A stretch of 64,000 nucleotides of DNA from Siphonodentalium dalli (Eukaryota > Mollusca > Scaphopoda > Gadilida > Siphonodentaliidae): the NCBI GenBank assembly GCA_032622095.1, contig CP136066.1, positions 171,256,664 through 171,320,663 on the forward strand, given 5' to 3'. The position numbers and the translations under genes were made by a program. The notes beneath the pieces were generated by a model, which was not told the DNA's origin, searched no databases, and was given only the letters and a program-made list of their open reading frames with translations. This document shows positions 23,201-36,460 of the stretch, one piece after another; position 1 is the stretch's first letter; each line of letters opens with the position of its first letter.

Positions 23201-26200
23201 GTTCAAAAACAATATCACTTCTGTGGTTCTTTATTTATCACACACAATTTAACCCCACCCCCTTTAACAAATTATTCATCAAAAAAGCACAATTTTCCAC
23301 CACCAGTCATGTTCAGGCCCCATTTTCACTCAGTTTTAGGGGTCTGGTATTGCAAACTTGGATCAGCTATGGAAGACTGTTCAATATTCTTTCCATGAGA
23401 GAACTTCTGGTGATGTGAGGTCATTGAGTCCAGATCTGATCAGCTGAGCATCAAGCGCATGACTTTATCAGCACATTGAAGAATAAAATATGACATTTTC
23501 AGGTCTGCAAGGGTGATCCAAGATAACTGGATGTGGGTGTATATTGAATTAGTTCAATAAAGATATGCTCTCTTTGAATTGCTGAAGCATTTTCTTAAAT
23601 GTGTCCAAGTTTTAGTGCTATTAACCTTCAAATGACCATACCCACCAGTGGAAATTACACACTTTTATGATATATATCTGTATATCACTGGCTATAAAAT
23701 CCAAAATACTTGTCAAATTAGGTTCTTATAACAATTGATATATGTGTCGTTGACATGCCCATGTTATGGGTCATTTGCATTATCATGTGACTATTACCAC
23801 CTTGAATTTTTTTGAAAATACCTTGAAAAGTTGTCATTTTTTATGAAAAATCTTACTATTTTTTTGGCTGATGTAAGTGAAAGAAGGCATCAGCAGCAAG
23901 AATAGCCACATCAAGCATGAGATATTCATTGGACTGAAAGACCAGGCTCTGTAAAATGCATTAAAATGCTTTAAAGTGACTCCCAGGAATCAAAAATGAT
24001 AAAAAGCTATTTTTTGCCTTTAAAGCGATAGCCCGCTTTTTCGCGGAATAATTGTAACTCCCTACATTTCTTCAGAATTGCCCATCAATGGAAAAAATGT
24101 GTTCAAAAACAATATCACTTCTGTGGTTCTTTATTTATCACACACAATTTAACCCCACCCCCTTTAACAAATTATTCATCAAAAAAGCACAATTTTCCAC
24201 CACCAGTCATGTTCAGGCCCCATTTTCACTCAGTTTTAGGGGTCTGGTATTGCAAACTTGGATCAGCTATGGAAGACTGTTCAATATTCTTTCCATGAGA
24301 GAACTTCTGGTGATGCGAGGTCATTGAGTCCAGATCTGATCAGCTGAGCATCAAGCGCATGACTTTATCAGCACATTGAAGAATAAAATATGACATTTTC
24401 AGGTCTGCAAGGGTGATCCAAGATAACTGGATGTGGGTGTATATTGAATTAGTTGAATAAAGATATGCTCTCTTTGAATTGCTGAAGCATTTTCTTAAAT
24501 GTGTCCAAGTTTTAGTGCTATTAACCTTCAAATGACCATACCCACCAGTGGAAATTACACACTTTTATGATATATATCTGTATATCACTGGCTATAAAAT
24601 CCAAAATACTTGTCAAATTAGGTTCTTATAACAATTGATATATGTGTCGTTGACATGCCCATGTTATGGGTCATTTGCATTATCATGTGACTATTACCAC
24701 CTTGAATTTTTTTGAAAATACCTTGAAAAGTTGTCATTTTTTATGAAAAATCTTACTATTTTTTTGGCTGATGTAAGTGAAAGAAGGCATCAGCAGCAAG
24801 AATAGCCACATCAAGCATGAGATATTCATTGGACTGAAAGACCAGGCTCTGTAAAATGCATTAAAATGCTTTAAAGTGACTCCCAGGAATCAAAAATGAT
24901 AAAAAGCTATTTTTTGCCTTTAAAGCGATAGCCCGCTTTTTCGCGGAATAATTGTAACTCCCTACATTTCTTCAGAATTGCCCATCAATGGAAAAAATGT
25001 GTTCAAAAACAATATCACTTCTGTGGTTCTTTATTTATCACACACAATTTAACCCCACCCCCTTTAACAAATTATTCATCAAAAAAGCACAATTTTCCAC
25101 CACCAGTCATGTTCAGGCCCCATTTTCACTCAGTTTTAGGGGTCTGGTATTGCAAACTTGGATCAGCTATGGAAGACTGTTCAATATTCTTTCCATGAGA
25201 GAACTTCTGGTGATGTGAGGTCATTGAGTCCAGATCTGATCAGCTGAGCATCAAGCGCATGACTTTATCAGCACATTGAAGAATAAAATATGACATTTTC
25301 AGGTCTGCAAGGGTGATCCAAGATAACTGGATGTGGGTGTATATTGAATTAGTTCAATAAAGATATGCTCTCTTTGAATTGCTGAAGCATTTTCTTAAAT
25401 GTGTCCAAGTTTTAGTGCTATTAACCTTCAAATGACCATACCCACCAGTGGAAATTACACACTTTTATGATATATATCTGTATATCACTGGCTATAAAAT
25501 CCAAAATACTTGTCAAATTAGGTTCTTATAACAATTGATATATGTGTCGTTGACATGCCCATGTTATGGGTCATTTGCATTATCATGTGACTATTACCAC
25601 CTTGAATTTTTTTGAAAATACCTTGAAAAGTTGTCATTTTTTATGAAAAATCTTACTATTTTTTTGGCTGATGTAAGTGAAAGAAGGCATCAGCAGCAAG
25701 AATAGCCACATCAAGCATGAGATATTCATTGGACTGAAAGACCAGGCTCTGTAAAATGCATTAAAATGCTTTAAAGTGACTCCCAGGAATCAAAAATGAT
25801 AAAAAGCTATTTTTTGCCTTTAAAGCGATAGCCCGCTTTTTCGCGGAATAATTGTAACTCCCTACATTTCTTCAGAATTGCCCATCAATGGAAAAAATGT
25901 GTTCAAAAACAATATCACTTCTGTGGTTCTTTATTTATCACACACAATTTAACCCCACCCCCTTTAACAAATTATTCATCAAAAAAGCACAATTTTCCAC
26001 CACCAGTCATGTTCAGGCCCCATTTTCACTCAGTTTTAGGGGTCTGGTATTGCAAACTTGGATCAGCTATGGAAGACTGTTCAATATTCTTTCCATGAGA
26101 GAACTTCTGGTGATGTGAGGTCATTGAGTCCAGATCTGATCAGCTGAGCATCAAGCGCATGACTTTATCAGCACATTGAAGAATAAAATATGACATTTTC

Positions 26201-29200
26201 AGGTCTGCAAGGGTGATCCAAGATAACTGGATGTGGGTGTATATTGAATTAGTTGAATAAAGATATGCTCTCTTTGAATTGCTGAAGCATTTTCTTAAAT
26301 GTGTCCAAGTTTTAGTGCTATTAACCTTCAAATGACCATACCCACCAGTGGAAATTACACACTTTTATGATATATATCTGTATATCACTGGCTATAAAAT
26401 CCAAAATACTTGTCAAATTAGGTTCTTATAACAATTGATATATGTGTCGTTGACATGCCCATGTTATGGGTCATTTGCATTATCATGTGACTATTACCAC
26501 CTTGAATTTTTTTGAAAATACCTTGAAAAGTTGTCATTTTTTATGAAAAATCTTACTATTTTTTTGGCTGATGTAAGTGAAAGAAGGCATCAGCAGCAAG
26601 AATAGCCACATCAAGCATGAGATATTCATTGGACTGAAAGACCAGGCTCTGTAAAATGCATTAAAATGCTTTAAAGTGACTCCCAGGAATCAAAAATGAT
26701 AAAAAGCTATTTTTTGCCTTTAAAGCGATAGCCCGCTTTTTCGCGGAATAATTGTAACTCCCTACATTTCTTCAAAATTGCCCATCAATGGAAAAAATGT
26801 GTTCAAAAACAATATCACTTCTGTGGTTCTTTATTTATCACACACAATTTAACCCCACCCCCTTTAACAAATTATTCATCAAAAAAGCACAATTTTCCAC
26901 CACCAGTCATGTTCAGGCCCCATTTTCACTCAGTTTTAGGGGTCTGGTATTGCAAACTTGGATCAGCTATGGAAGACTGTTCAATATTCTTTCCATGAGA
27001 GAACTTCTGTTGATGTGAGGTCATTGAGTCCAGATCTGATCAGCTGAGCATCAAGCGCATGACTTTATCAGCACATTGAAGAATAAAATATGACATTTTC
27101 AGGTCTGCAAGGGTGATCCAAGATAACTGGATGTGGGTGTATATTGAATTAGTTGAATAAAGATATGCTCTCTTTGAATTGCTGAAGCATTTTCTTAAAT
27201 GTGTCCAAGTTTTAGTGCTATTAGCCTTCAAATGACCATACCCACCAGTGGAAATTACACACTTTTATGATATATATCTGTATATCACTGGCTATAAAAT
27301 CCAAAATACTTGTCAAATTAGGTTCTTATAACAATTGATATATGTGTCGTTGACATGCCCATGTTATGGGTCATTTGCATTATCATGTGACTATTACCAC
27401 CTTGAATTTTTTTGAAAATACCTTGAAAAGTTGTCATTTTTTATGAAAAATCTTACTATTTTTTTGGCTGATGTAAGTGAAAGAAGGCATCAGCAGCAAG
27501 AATAGCCACATCAAGCATGAGATATTCATTGGACTGAAAGACCAGGCTCTGTAAAATGCATTAAAATGCTTTAAAGTGACTCCCAGGAATCAAAAATGAT
27601 AAAAAGCTATTTTTTGCCTTTAAGCGATAGCCCGCTTTTTCGCGGAATAATTGTAACTCCCTACATTTCTTCAGAATTGCCCATCAATGGAAAAAATGTG
27701 TTCAAAAACAATATCACTTCTGTGGTTCTTTATTTATCACACACAATTTAACCCCACCCCCTTTAACAAATTATTCATCAAAAAAGCACAATTTTCCACC
27801 ACCAGTCATGTTCAGGCCCCATTTTCACTCAGTTTTAGGGGTCTGGTATTGCAAACTTGGATCAGCTATGGAAGACTGTTCAATATTCTTTCCATGAGAG
27901 AACTTCTGGTGATGTGAGGTCATTGAGTCCAGATCTGATCAGCTGAGCATCAAGCGCATGACTTTATCAGCACATTGAAGAATAAAATATGACATTTTCA
28001 GGTCTGCAAGGGTGATCCAAGATAACTGGATGTGGGTGTATATTGAATTAGTTGAATAAAGATATGCTCTCTTTGAATTGCTGAAGCATTTTCTTAAATG
28101 TGTCCAAGTTTTAGTGCTATTAACCTTCAAATGACCATACCCACCAGTGGAAATTACACACTTTTATGATATATATCTGTATATCACTGGCTATAAAATC
28201 CAAAATACTTGTCAAATTAGGTTCTTATAACAATTGATATATGTGTCGTTGACATGCCCATGTTATGGGTCATTTGCATTATCATGTGACTATTACCACC
28301 TTGAATTTTTTTGAAAATACCTTGAAAAGTTGTCATTTTTTATGAAAAATCTTACTATTTTTTTGGCTGATGTAAGTGAAAGAAGGCATCAGCAGCAAGA
28401 ATAGCCACATCAAGCATGAGATATTCATTGGACTGAAAGACCAGGCTCTGTAAAATGCATTAAAATGCTTTAAAGTGACTCCCAGGAATCAAAAATGATA
28501 AAAAGCTATTTTTTGCCTTTAAAGCGATAGCCCGCTTTTTCGCGGAATAATTGTAACTCCCTACATTTCTTCAGAATTGCCCATCAATGGAAAAAATGTG
28601 TTCAAAAACAATATCACTTCTGTGGTTCTTTATTTATCACACACAATTTAACCCCACCCCCTTTAACAAATTATTCATCAAAAAAGCACAATTTTCCACC
28701 ACCAGTCATGTTCAGGCCCCATTTTCACTCAGTTTTAGGGGTCTGGTATTGCAAACTTGGATCAGCTATGGAAGACTGTTCAATATTCTTTCCATGAGAG
28801 AACTTCTGGTGATGTGAGGTCATTGAGTCCAGATCTGATCAGCTGAGCATCAAGCGCATGACTTTATCAGCACATTGAAGAATAAAATATGACATTTTCA
28901 GGTCTGCAAGGGTGATCCAAGATAACTGGATGTGGGTGTATATTGAATTAGTTGAATAAAGATATGCTCTCTTTGAATTGCTGAAGCATTTTCTTAAATG
29001 TGTCCAAGTTTTAGTGCTATTAACCTTCAAATGACCATACCCACCAGTGGAAATTACACACTTTTATGATATATATCTGTATATCACTGGCTATAAAATC
29101 CAAAATACTTGTCAAATTAGGTTCTTATAACAATTGATATATGTGTCGTTGACATGCCCATGTTATGGGTCATTTGCATTATCATGTGACTATTACCACC

Positions 29201-31954
29201 TTGAATTTTTTTGAAAATACCTTGAAAAGTTGTCATTTTTTATGAAAAATCTTACTATTTTTTTGGCTGATGTAAGTGAAAGAAGGCATCAGCAGCAAGA
29301 ATAGCCACATCAAGCATGAGATATTCATTGGACTGAAAGACCAGGCTCTGTAAAATGCATTAAAATGCTTTAAAGTGACTCCCAGGAATCAAAAATGATA
29401 AAAAGCTATTTTTTGCCTTTAAAGCGATAGCCCGCTTTTTCGCGGAATAATTGTAACTCCCTACATTTCTTCAGAATTGCCCATCAATGGAAAAAATGTG
29501 TTCAAAAACAATATCACTTCTGTGGTTCTTTATTTATCACACACAATTTAACCCCACCCCCTTTAACAAATTATTCATCAAAAAAGCACAATTTTCCACC
29601 ACCAGTCATGTTCAGGCCCCATTTTCACTCAGTTTTAGGGGTCTGGTATTGCAAACTTGGATCAGCTATGGAAGACTGTTCAATATTCTTTCCATGAGAG
29701 AACTTCTGGTGATGTGAGGTCATTGAGTCCAGATCTGATCAGCTGAGCATCAAGCGCATGACTTTATCAGCACATTGAAGAATAAAATATGACATTTTCA
29801 GGTCTGCAAGGGTGATCCAAGATAACTGGATGTGGGTGTATATTGAATTAGTTGAATAAAGATATGCTCTCTTTGAATTGCTGAAGCATTTTCTTAAATG
29901 TGTCCAAGTTTTAGTGCTATTAACCTTCAAATGACCATACCCACCAGTGGAAATTACACACTTTTATGATATATATCTGTATATCACTGGCTATAAAATC
30001 CAAAATACTTGTCAAATTAGGTTCTTATAACAATTGATATATGTGTCGTTGACATGCCCATGTTATGGGTCATTTGCATTATCATGTGACTATTACCACC
30101 TTGAATTTTTTTGAAAATACCTTGAAAAGTTGTCATTTTTTATGAAAAATCTTACTATTTTTTTGGCTGATGTAAGTGAAAGAAGGCATCAGCAGCAAGA
30201 ATAGCCACATCAAGCATGAGATATTCATTGGACTGAAAGACCAGGCTCTGTAAAATGCATTAAAATGCTTTAAAGTGACTCCCAGGAATCAAAAATGATA
30301 AAAAGCTATTTTTTGCCTTTAAAGCGATAGCCCGCTTTTTCGCGGAATAATTGTAACTCCCTACATTTCTTCAGAATTGCCCATCAATGGAAAAAATGTG
30401 TTCAAAAACAATATCACTTCTGTGGTTCTTTATTTATCACACACAATTTAACCCCACCCCCTTTAACAAATTATTCATCAAAAAAGCACAATTTTCCACC
30501 ACCAGTCATGTTCAGGCCCCATTTTCACTCAGTTTTAGGGGTCTGGTATTGCAAACTTGGATCAGCTATGGAAGACTGTTCAATATTCTTTCCATGAGAG
30601 AACTTCTGTTGATGTGAGGTCATTGAGTCCAGATCTGATCAGCTGAGCATCAAGCGCATGACTTTATCAGCACATTGAAGAATAAAATATGACATTTTCA
30701 GGTCTGCAAGGGTGATCCAAGATAACTGGATGTGGGTGTATATTGAATTAGTTGAATAAAGATATGCTCTCTTTGAATTGCTGAAGCATTTTCTTAAATG
30801 TGTCCAAGTTTTAGTGCTATTAACCTTCAAATGACCATACCCACCAGTGGAAATTACACACTTTTATGATATATATCTGTATATCACTGGCTATAAAATC
30901 CAAAATACTTGTCAAATTAGGTTCTTATAACAATTGATATATGTGTCGTTGACATGCCCATGTTATGGGTCATTTGCATTATCATGTGACTATTACCACC
31001 TTGAATTTTTTTGAAAATACCTTGAAAAGTTGTCATTTTTTATGAAAAATCTTACTATTTTTTTGGCTGATGTAAGTGAAAGAAGGCATCAGCAGCAAGA
31101 ATAGCCACATCAAGCATGAGATATTCATTGGACTGAAAGACCAGGCTCTGTAAAATGCATTAAAATGCTTTAAAGTGACTCCCAGGAATCAAAAATGATA
31201 AAAAGCTATTTTTTGCCTTTAAAGCGATAGCCCGCTTTTTCGCGGAATAATTGTAACTCCCTACATTTCTTCAGAATTGCCCATCAATGGAAAAAATGTG
31301 TTCAAAAACAATATCACTTCTGTGGTTCTTTATTTATCACACACAATTTAACCCCACCCCCTTTAACAAATTATTCATCAAAAAAGCACAATTTTCCACC
31401 ACCAGTCATGTTCAGGCCCCATTTTCACTCAGTTTTAGGGGTCTGGTATTGCAAACTTGGATCAGCTATGGAAGACTGTTCAATATTCTTTCCATGAGAG
31501 AACTTCTGGTGATGTGAGGTCATTGAGTCCAGATCTGATCAGCTGAGCATCAAGCGCATGACTTTATCAGCACATTGAAGAATAAAATATGACATTTTCA
31601 GGTCTGCAAGGGTGATCCAAGATAACTGGATGTGGGTGTATATTGAATTAGTTGAATAAAGATATGCTCTCTTTGAATTGCTGAAGCATTTTCTTAAATG
31701 TGTCCAAGTTTTAGTGCTATTAACCTTCAAATGACCATACCCACCAGTGGAAATTACACACTTTTATGATATATATCTGTATATCACTGGCTATAAAATC
31801 CAAAATACTTGTCAAATTAGGTTCTTATAACAATTGATATATGTGTCGTTGACATGCCCATGTTATGGGTCATTTGCATTATCATGTGACTATTACCACC
31901 TTGAATTTTTTTGAAAATACCTTGAAAAGTTGTCATTTTTTATGAAAAATCTTA

Positions 31955-33307
31955 CTATTTTTTTGGCTGATGTAAGTGAAAGAAGGCATCAGCAGCAAGA
32001 ATAGCCACATCAAGCATGAGATATTCATTGGACTGAAAGACCAGGCTCTGTAAAATGCATTAAAATGCTTTAAAGTGACTCCCAGGAATCAAAAATGATA
32101 AAAAGCTATTTTTTGCCTTTAGGTTACACTGGTGTAAATGTTTTCCATAGGCCTCAGTGCTAACGTTTTAGCGTATAGTGTTGGCAATATAAATGTTGGG
32201 TCCAAAATTTTCTTTAAATCTGAAAAATTTACATTTTGGGAAACTTTTTACACAAAAAAATCATGTCTGTCTAGCAGGGAATTCGCCTTTAAATCTTATG
32301 TTTTCGTAACTAGTGTCAGGACCGCATAAAAAAATACAGTCATATTTTAGACCACACCAAAAAATTCAAACTTCACTACAAAGGGTTAATTCCTGTGCCA
32401 ATGGTTATTTTACCTATGGGAAATCATAGGGAAGAGGTGTGATGATTTTTTTCTGTGAAAAGCACACAAGGTTGTTGACCAATCAGGGCCCAGTGTCTAT
32501 TTTATTCTCTCCTATATATTCCTCCCGCATCCGCTAGATGTCACTCGGAACCTTATTTACACCAGTGTAACCTAAAGCGATAGCCCGCTTTTTCGCGGAA
32601 TAATTGTAACTCTCTACATTTCTTCAGAATTGCCCATCAATGGAAAAAATGTGTTCAAAAACAATATCACTTCTGTGGTTCTTTATTTATCACACACAAT
32701 TTAACCCCACCCCCTTTAACAAATTATTCATCAAAAAAGCACAATTTTCCACCACCAGTCATGTTCAGGCCCCATTTTCACTCAGTTTTAGGGGTCTGGT
32801 ATTGCAAACTTGGATCAGCTATGGAAGACTGTTCAATATTCTTTCCATGAGAGAACTTCTGGTGATGTGAGGTCATTGAGTCCAGATCTGATCAGCTGAG
32901 CATCAAGCGCATGACTTTATCAGCACATTGAAGAATAAAATATGACATTTTCAGGTCTGCAAGGGTGATCCAAGATAACTGGATGTGGGTGTATATTGAA
33001 TTAGTTGAATAAAGATATGCTCTCTTTGAATTGCTGAAGCATTTTCTTAAATGTGTCCAAGTTTTAGTGCTATTAACCTTCAAATGACCATACCCACCAG
33101 TGGAAATTACACACTTTTATGATATATATCTGTATATCACTGGCTATAAAATCCAAAATACTTGTCAAATTAGGTTCTTATAACAATTGATATATGTGTC
33201 GTTGACATGCCCATGTTATGGGTCATTTGCATTATCATGTGACTATTACCACCTTGAATTTTTTTGAAAATACCTTGAAAAGTTGTCATTTTTTATGAAA
33301 AATCTTA
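31955..33307 (+). repeat. Unit 35: satellite unit carrying insert copy 4 (1,353 bp)
   Basis: First insert-bearing unit after the empty block. It has the private right-flank change ACTCTCTAC shared only with unit 38. Confidence 0.93.
32122..32572 (+). mobile_element. MITE-like insert, copy 4 (451 bp, GTCAGGACC subfamily)
   Basis: Standard ends and TA duplication. It has GTCAGGACCGC (A-to-G at 32320), shared only with copy 5, and otherwise follows the standard form. Confidence 0.9.
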
Positions 33308-35107
33308 CTATTTTTTTGGCTGATGTAAGTGAAAGAAGGCATCAGCAGCAAGAATAGCCACATCAAGCATGAGATATTCATTGGACTGAAAGACCAGGCT
33401 CTGTAAAATGCATTAAAATGCTTTAAAGTGACTCCCAGGAATCAAAAATGATAAAAAGCTATTTTTTGCCTTTAAAGCGATAGCCCGCTTTTTCGCGGAA
33501 TAATTGTAACTCCCTACATTTCTTCAGAATTGCCCATCAATGGAAAAAATGTGTTCAAAAACAATATCACTTCTGTGGTTCTTTATTTATCACACACAAT
33601 TTAACCCCACCCCCTTTAACAAATTATTCATCAAAAAAGCACAATTTTCCACCACCAGTCATGTTCAGGCCCCATTTTCACTCAGTTTTAGGGGTCTGGT
33701 ATTGCAAACTTGGATCAGCTATGGAAGACTGTTCAATATTCTTTCCATGAGAGAACTTCTGTTGATGTGAGGTCATTGAGTCCAGATCTGATCAGCTGAG
33801 CATCAAGCGCATGACTTTATCAGCACATTGAAGAATAAAATATGACATTTTCAGGTCTGCAAGGGTGATCCAAGATAACTGGATGTGGGTGTATATTGAA
33901 TTAGTTGAATAAAGATATGCTCTCTTTGAATTGCTGAAGCATTTTCTTAAATGTGTCCAAGTTTTAGTGCTATTAACCTTCAAATGACCATACCCACCAG
34001 TGGAAATTACACACTTTTATGATATATATCTGTATATCACTGGCTATAAAATCCAAAATACTTGTCAAATTAGGTTCTTATAACAATTGATATATGTGTC
34101 GTTGACATGCCCATGTTATGGGTCATTTGCATTATCATGTGACTATTACCACCTTGAATTTTTTTGAAAATACCTTGAAAAGTTGTCATTTTTTATGAAA
34201 AATCTTACTATTTTTTTGGCTGATGTAAGTGAAAGAAGGCATCAGCAGCAAGAATAGCCACATCAAGCATGAGATATTCATTGGACTGAAAGACCAGGCT
34301 CTGTAAAATGCATTAAAATGCTTTAAAGTGACTCCCAGGAATCAAAAATGATAAAAAGCTATTTTTTGCCTTTAAAGCGATAGCCCGCTTTTTCGCGGAA
34401 TAATTGTAACTCCCTACATTTCTTCAGAATTGCCCATCAATGGAAAAAATGTGTTCAAAAACAATATCACTTCTGTGGTTCTTTATTTATCACACACAAT
34501 TTAACCCCACCCCCTTTAACAAATTATTCATCAAAAAAGCACAATTTTCCACCACCAGTCATGTTCAGGCCCCATTTTCACTCAGTTTTAGGGGTCTGGT
34601 ATTGCAAACTTGGATCAGCTATGGAAGACTGTTCAATATTCTTTCCATGAGAGAACTTCTGGTGATGTGAGGTCATTGAGTCCAGATCTGATCAGCTGAG
34701 CATCAAGCGCATGACTTTATCAGCACATTGAAGAATAAAATATGACATTTTCAGGTCTGCAAGGGTGATCCAAGATAACTGGATGTGGGTGTATATTGAA
34801 TTAGTTGAATAAAGATATGCTCTCTTTGAATTGCTGAAGCATTTTCTTAAATGTGTCCAAGTTTTAGTGCTATTAACCTTCAAATGACCATACCCACCAG
34901 TGGAAATTACACACTTTTATGATATATATCTGTATATCACTGGCTATAAAATCCAAAATACTTGTCAAATTAGGTTCTTATAACAATTGATATATGTGTC
35001 GTTGACATGCCCATGTTATGGGTCATTTGCATTATCATGTGACTATTACCACCTTGAATTTTTTTGAAAATACCTTGAAAAGTTGTCATTTTTTATGAAA
35101 AATCTTA
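33308..35107 (+). repeat. Units 36-37: two empty satellite units
   Basis: Units start at 33308 and 34208. Unit 36 carries the TTGATG marker; unit 37 is standard. Confidence 0.93.
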
Positions 35108-36460
35108 CTATTTTTTTGGCTGATGTAAGTGAAAGAAGGCATCAGCAGCAAGAATAGCCACATCAAGCATGAGATATTCATTGGACTGAAAGACCAGGCT
35201 CTGTAAAATGCATTAAAATGCTTTAAAGTGACTCCCAGGAATCAAAAATGATAAAAAGCTATTTTTTGCCTTTAGGTTACACTGGTGTAAATGTTTTCCA
35301 TAGGCCTCAGTGCTAACGTTTTAGCGTATAGTGTTGGCAATATAAATGTTGGGTCCAAAATTTTCTTTAAATCTGAAAAATTTACATTTTGGGAAACTTT
35401 TTACACAAAAAAATCATGTCTGTCTAGCAGGGAATTCGCCTTTAAATCTTATGTTTTCGTAACTAGTGTCAGGACCGCATAAAAAAATACAGTCATATTT
35501 TAGACCACACCAAAAAATTCAAACTTCACTACAAAGGGTTAATTCCTGTGCCAATGGTTATTTTACCTATGGGAAATCATAGGGAAGAGGTGTGATGATT
35601 TTTTTCTGTGAAAAGCACACAAGGTTGTTGACCAATCAGGGCCCAGTGTCTATTTTATTCTCTCCTATATATTCCTCCCGCATCCGCTAGATGTCACTCG
35701 GAACCTTATTTACACCAGTGTAACCTAAAGCGATAGCCCGCTTTTTCGCGGAATAATTGTAACTCTCTACATTTCTTCAGAATTGCCCATCAATGGAAAA
35801 AATGTGTTCAAAAACAATATCACTTCTGTGGTTCTTTATTTATCACACACAATTTAACCCCACCCCCTTTAACAAATTATTCATCAAAAAAGCACAATTT
35901 TCCACCACCAGTCATGTTCAGGCCCCATTTTCACTCAGTTTTAGGGGTCTGGTATTGCAAACTTGGATCAGCTATGGAAGACTGTTCAATATTCTTTCCA
36001 TGAGAGAACTTCTGGTGATGTGAGGTCATTGAGTCCAGATCTGATCAGCTGAGCATCAAGCGCATGACTTTATCAGCACATTGAAGAATAAAATATGACA
36101 TTTTCAGGTCTGCAAGGGTGATCCAAGATAACTGGATGTGGGTGTATATTGAATTAGTTGAATAAAGATATGCTCTCTTTGAATTGCTGAAGCATTTTCT
36201 TAAATGTGTCCAAGTTTTAGTGCTATTAACCTTCAAATGACCATACCCACCAGTGGAAATTACACACTTTTATGATATATATCTGTATATCACTGGCTAT
36301 AAAATCCAAAATACTTGTCAAATTAGGTTCTTATAACAATTGATATATGTGTCGTTGACATGCCCATGTTATGGGTCATTTGCATTATCATGTGACTATT
36401 ACCACCTTGAATTTTTTTGAAAATACCTTGAAAAGTTGTCATTTTTTATGAAAAATCTTA
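35108..36460 (+). repeat. Unit 38: satellite unit carrying insert copy 5 (1,353 bp)
   Basis: Block copy of unit 35, with the same flank and insert markers. Confidence 0.93.
35275..35725 (+). mobile_element. MITE-like insert, copy 5 (451 bp, GTCAGGACC subfamily)
   Basis: Shares the A-to-G change (35473) with copy 4 and is 3,153 bp from it. Standard 18-bp ends and TA duplication. Confidence 0.9.

Larger units (their letters stand above)
9463..31954 (+). repeat. Units 10-34: 25 empty satellite units in a row
   Basis: Units start at 9463, 10362, 11262, 12160, 13060, 13959, then mostly every 900 bp to 31055. Informative variants: unit 10 has a one-base loss in GGTTATTATTTATC near 9733; units 12 and 18 share GCCAAATC (11315, 16712) and a two-base loss at the insertion target (GCCTAAAGCG); units 14 and 19 share one lost A at the target, GAATTATTG (13253, 17750) and CAAGTTAGG (13820, 18317); unit 21 shares the last of these (20117); units 14, 16, 19, 21, 25 and 27 share G-to-C in TTAGTTCAATAAAG; unit 24 has CTCTATGAATT; unit 26 has TGATGCGAGG; unit 29 has three private changes; unit 30 lacks one A at the target. 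No insert occurs in these 22.5 kb. Confidence 0.95.
30155..33307 (+). repeat. 3,153-bp higher-order repeat, copy A (units 33-35)
   Basis: Three units: one with CTTCTGTTGATG (30609), one standard, and one with insert copy 4 whose right flank has ACTCTCTAC (32613). All three markers recur exactly 3,153 bp later in units 36-38, so the trimer was duplicated as a block. Unit 29 carries the same TTGATG variant (27010), hinting at an older, now diverged relative. Confidence 0.88.
33308..36460 (+). repeat. 3,153-bp higher-order repeat, copy B (units 36-38)
   Basis: Repeats copy A in order: TTGATG variant (33762), standard unit, then insert-bearing unit with ACTCTCTAC (35766). All spacings to copy A are exactly 3,153 bp, so the two copies have no net indel between them. 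Confidence 0.88.
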
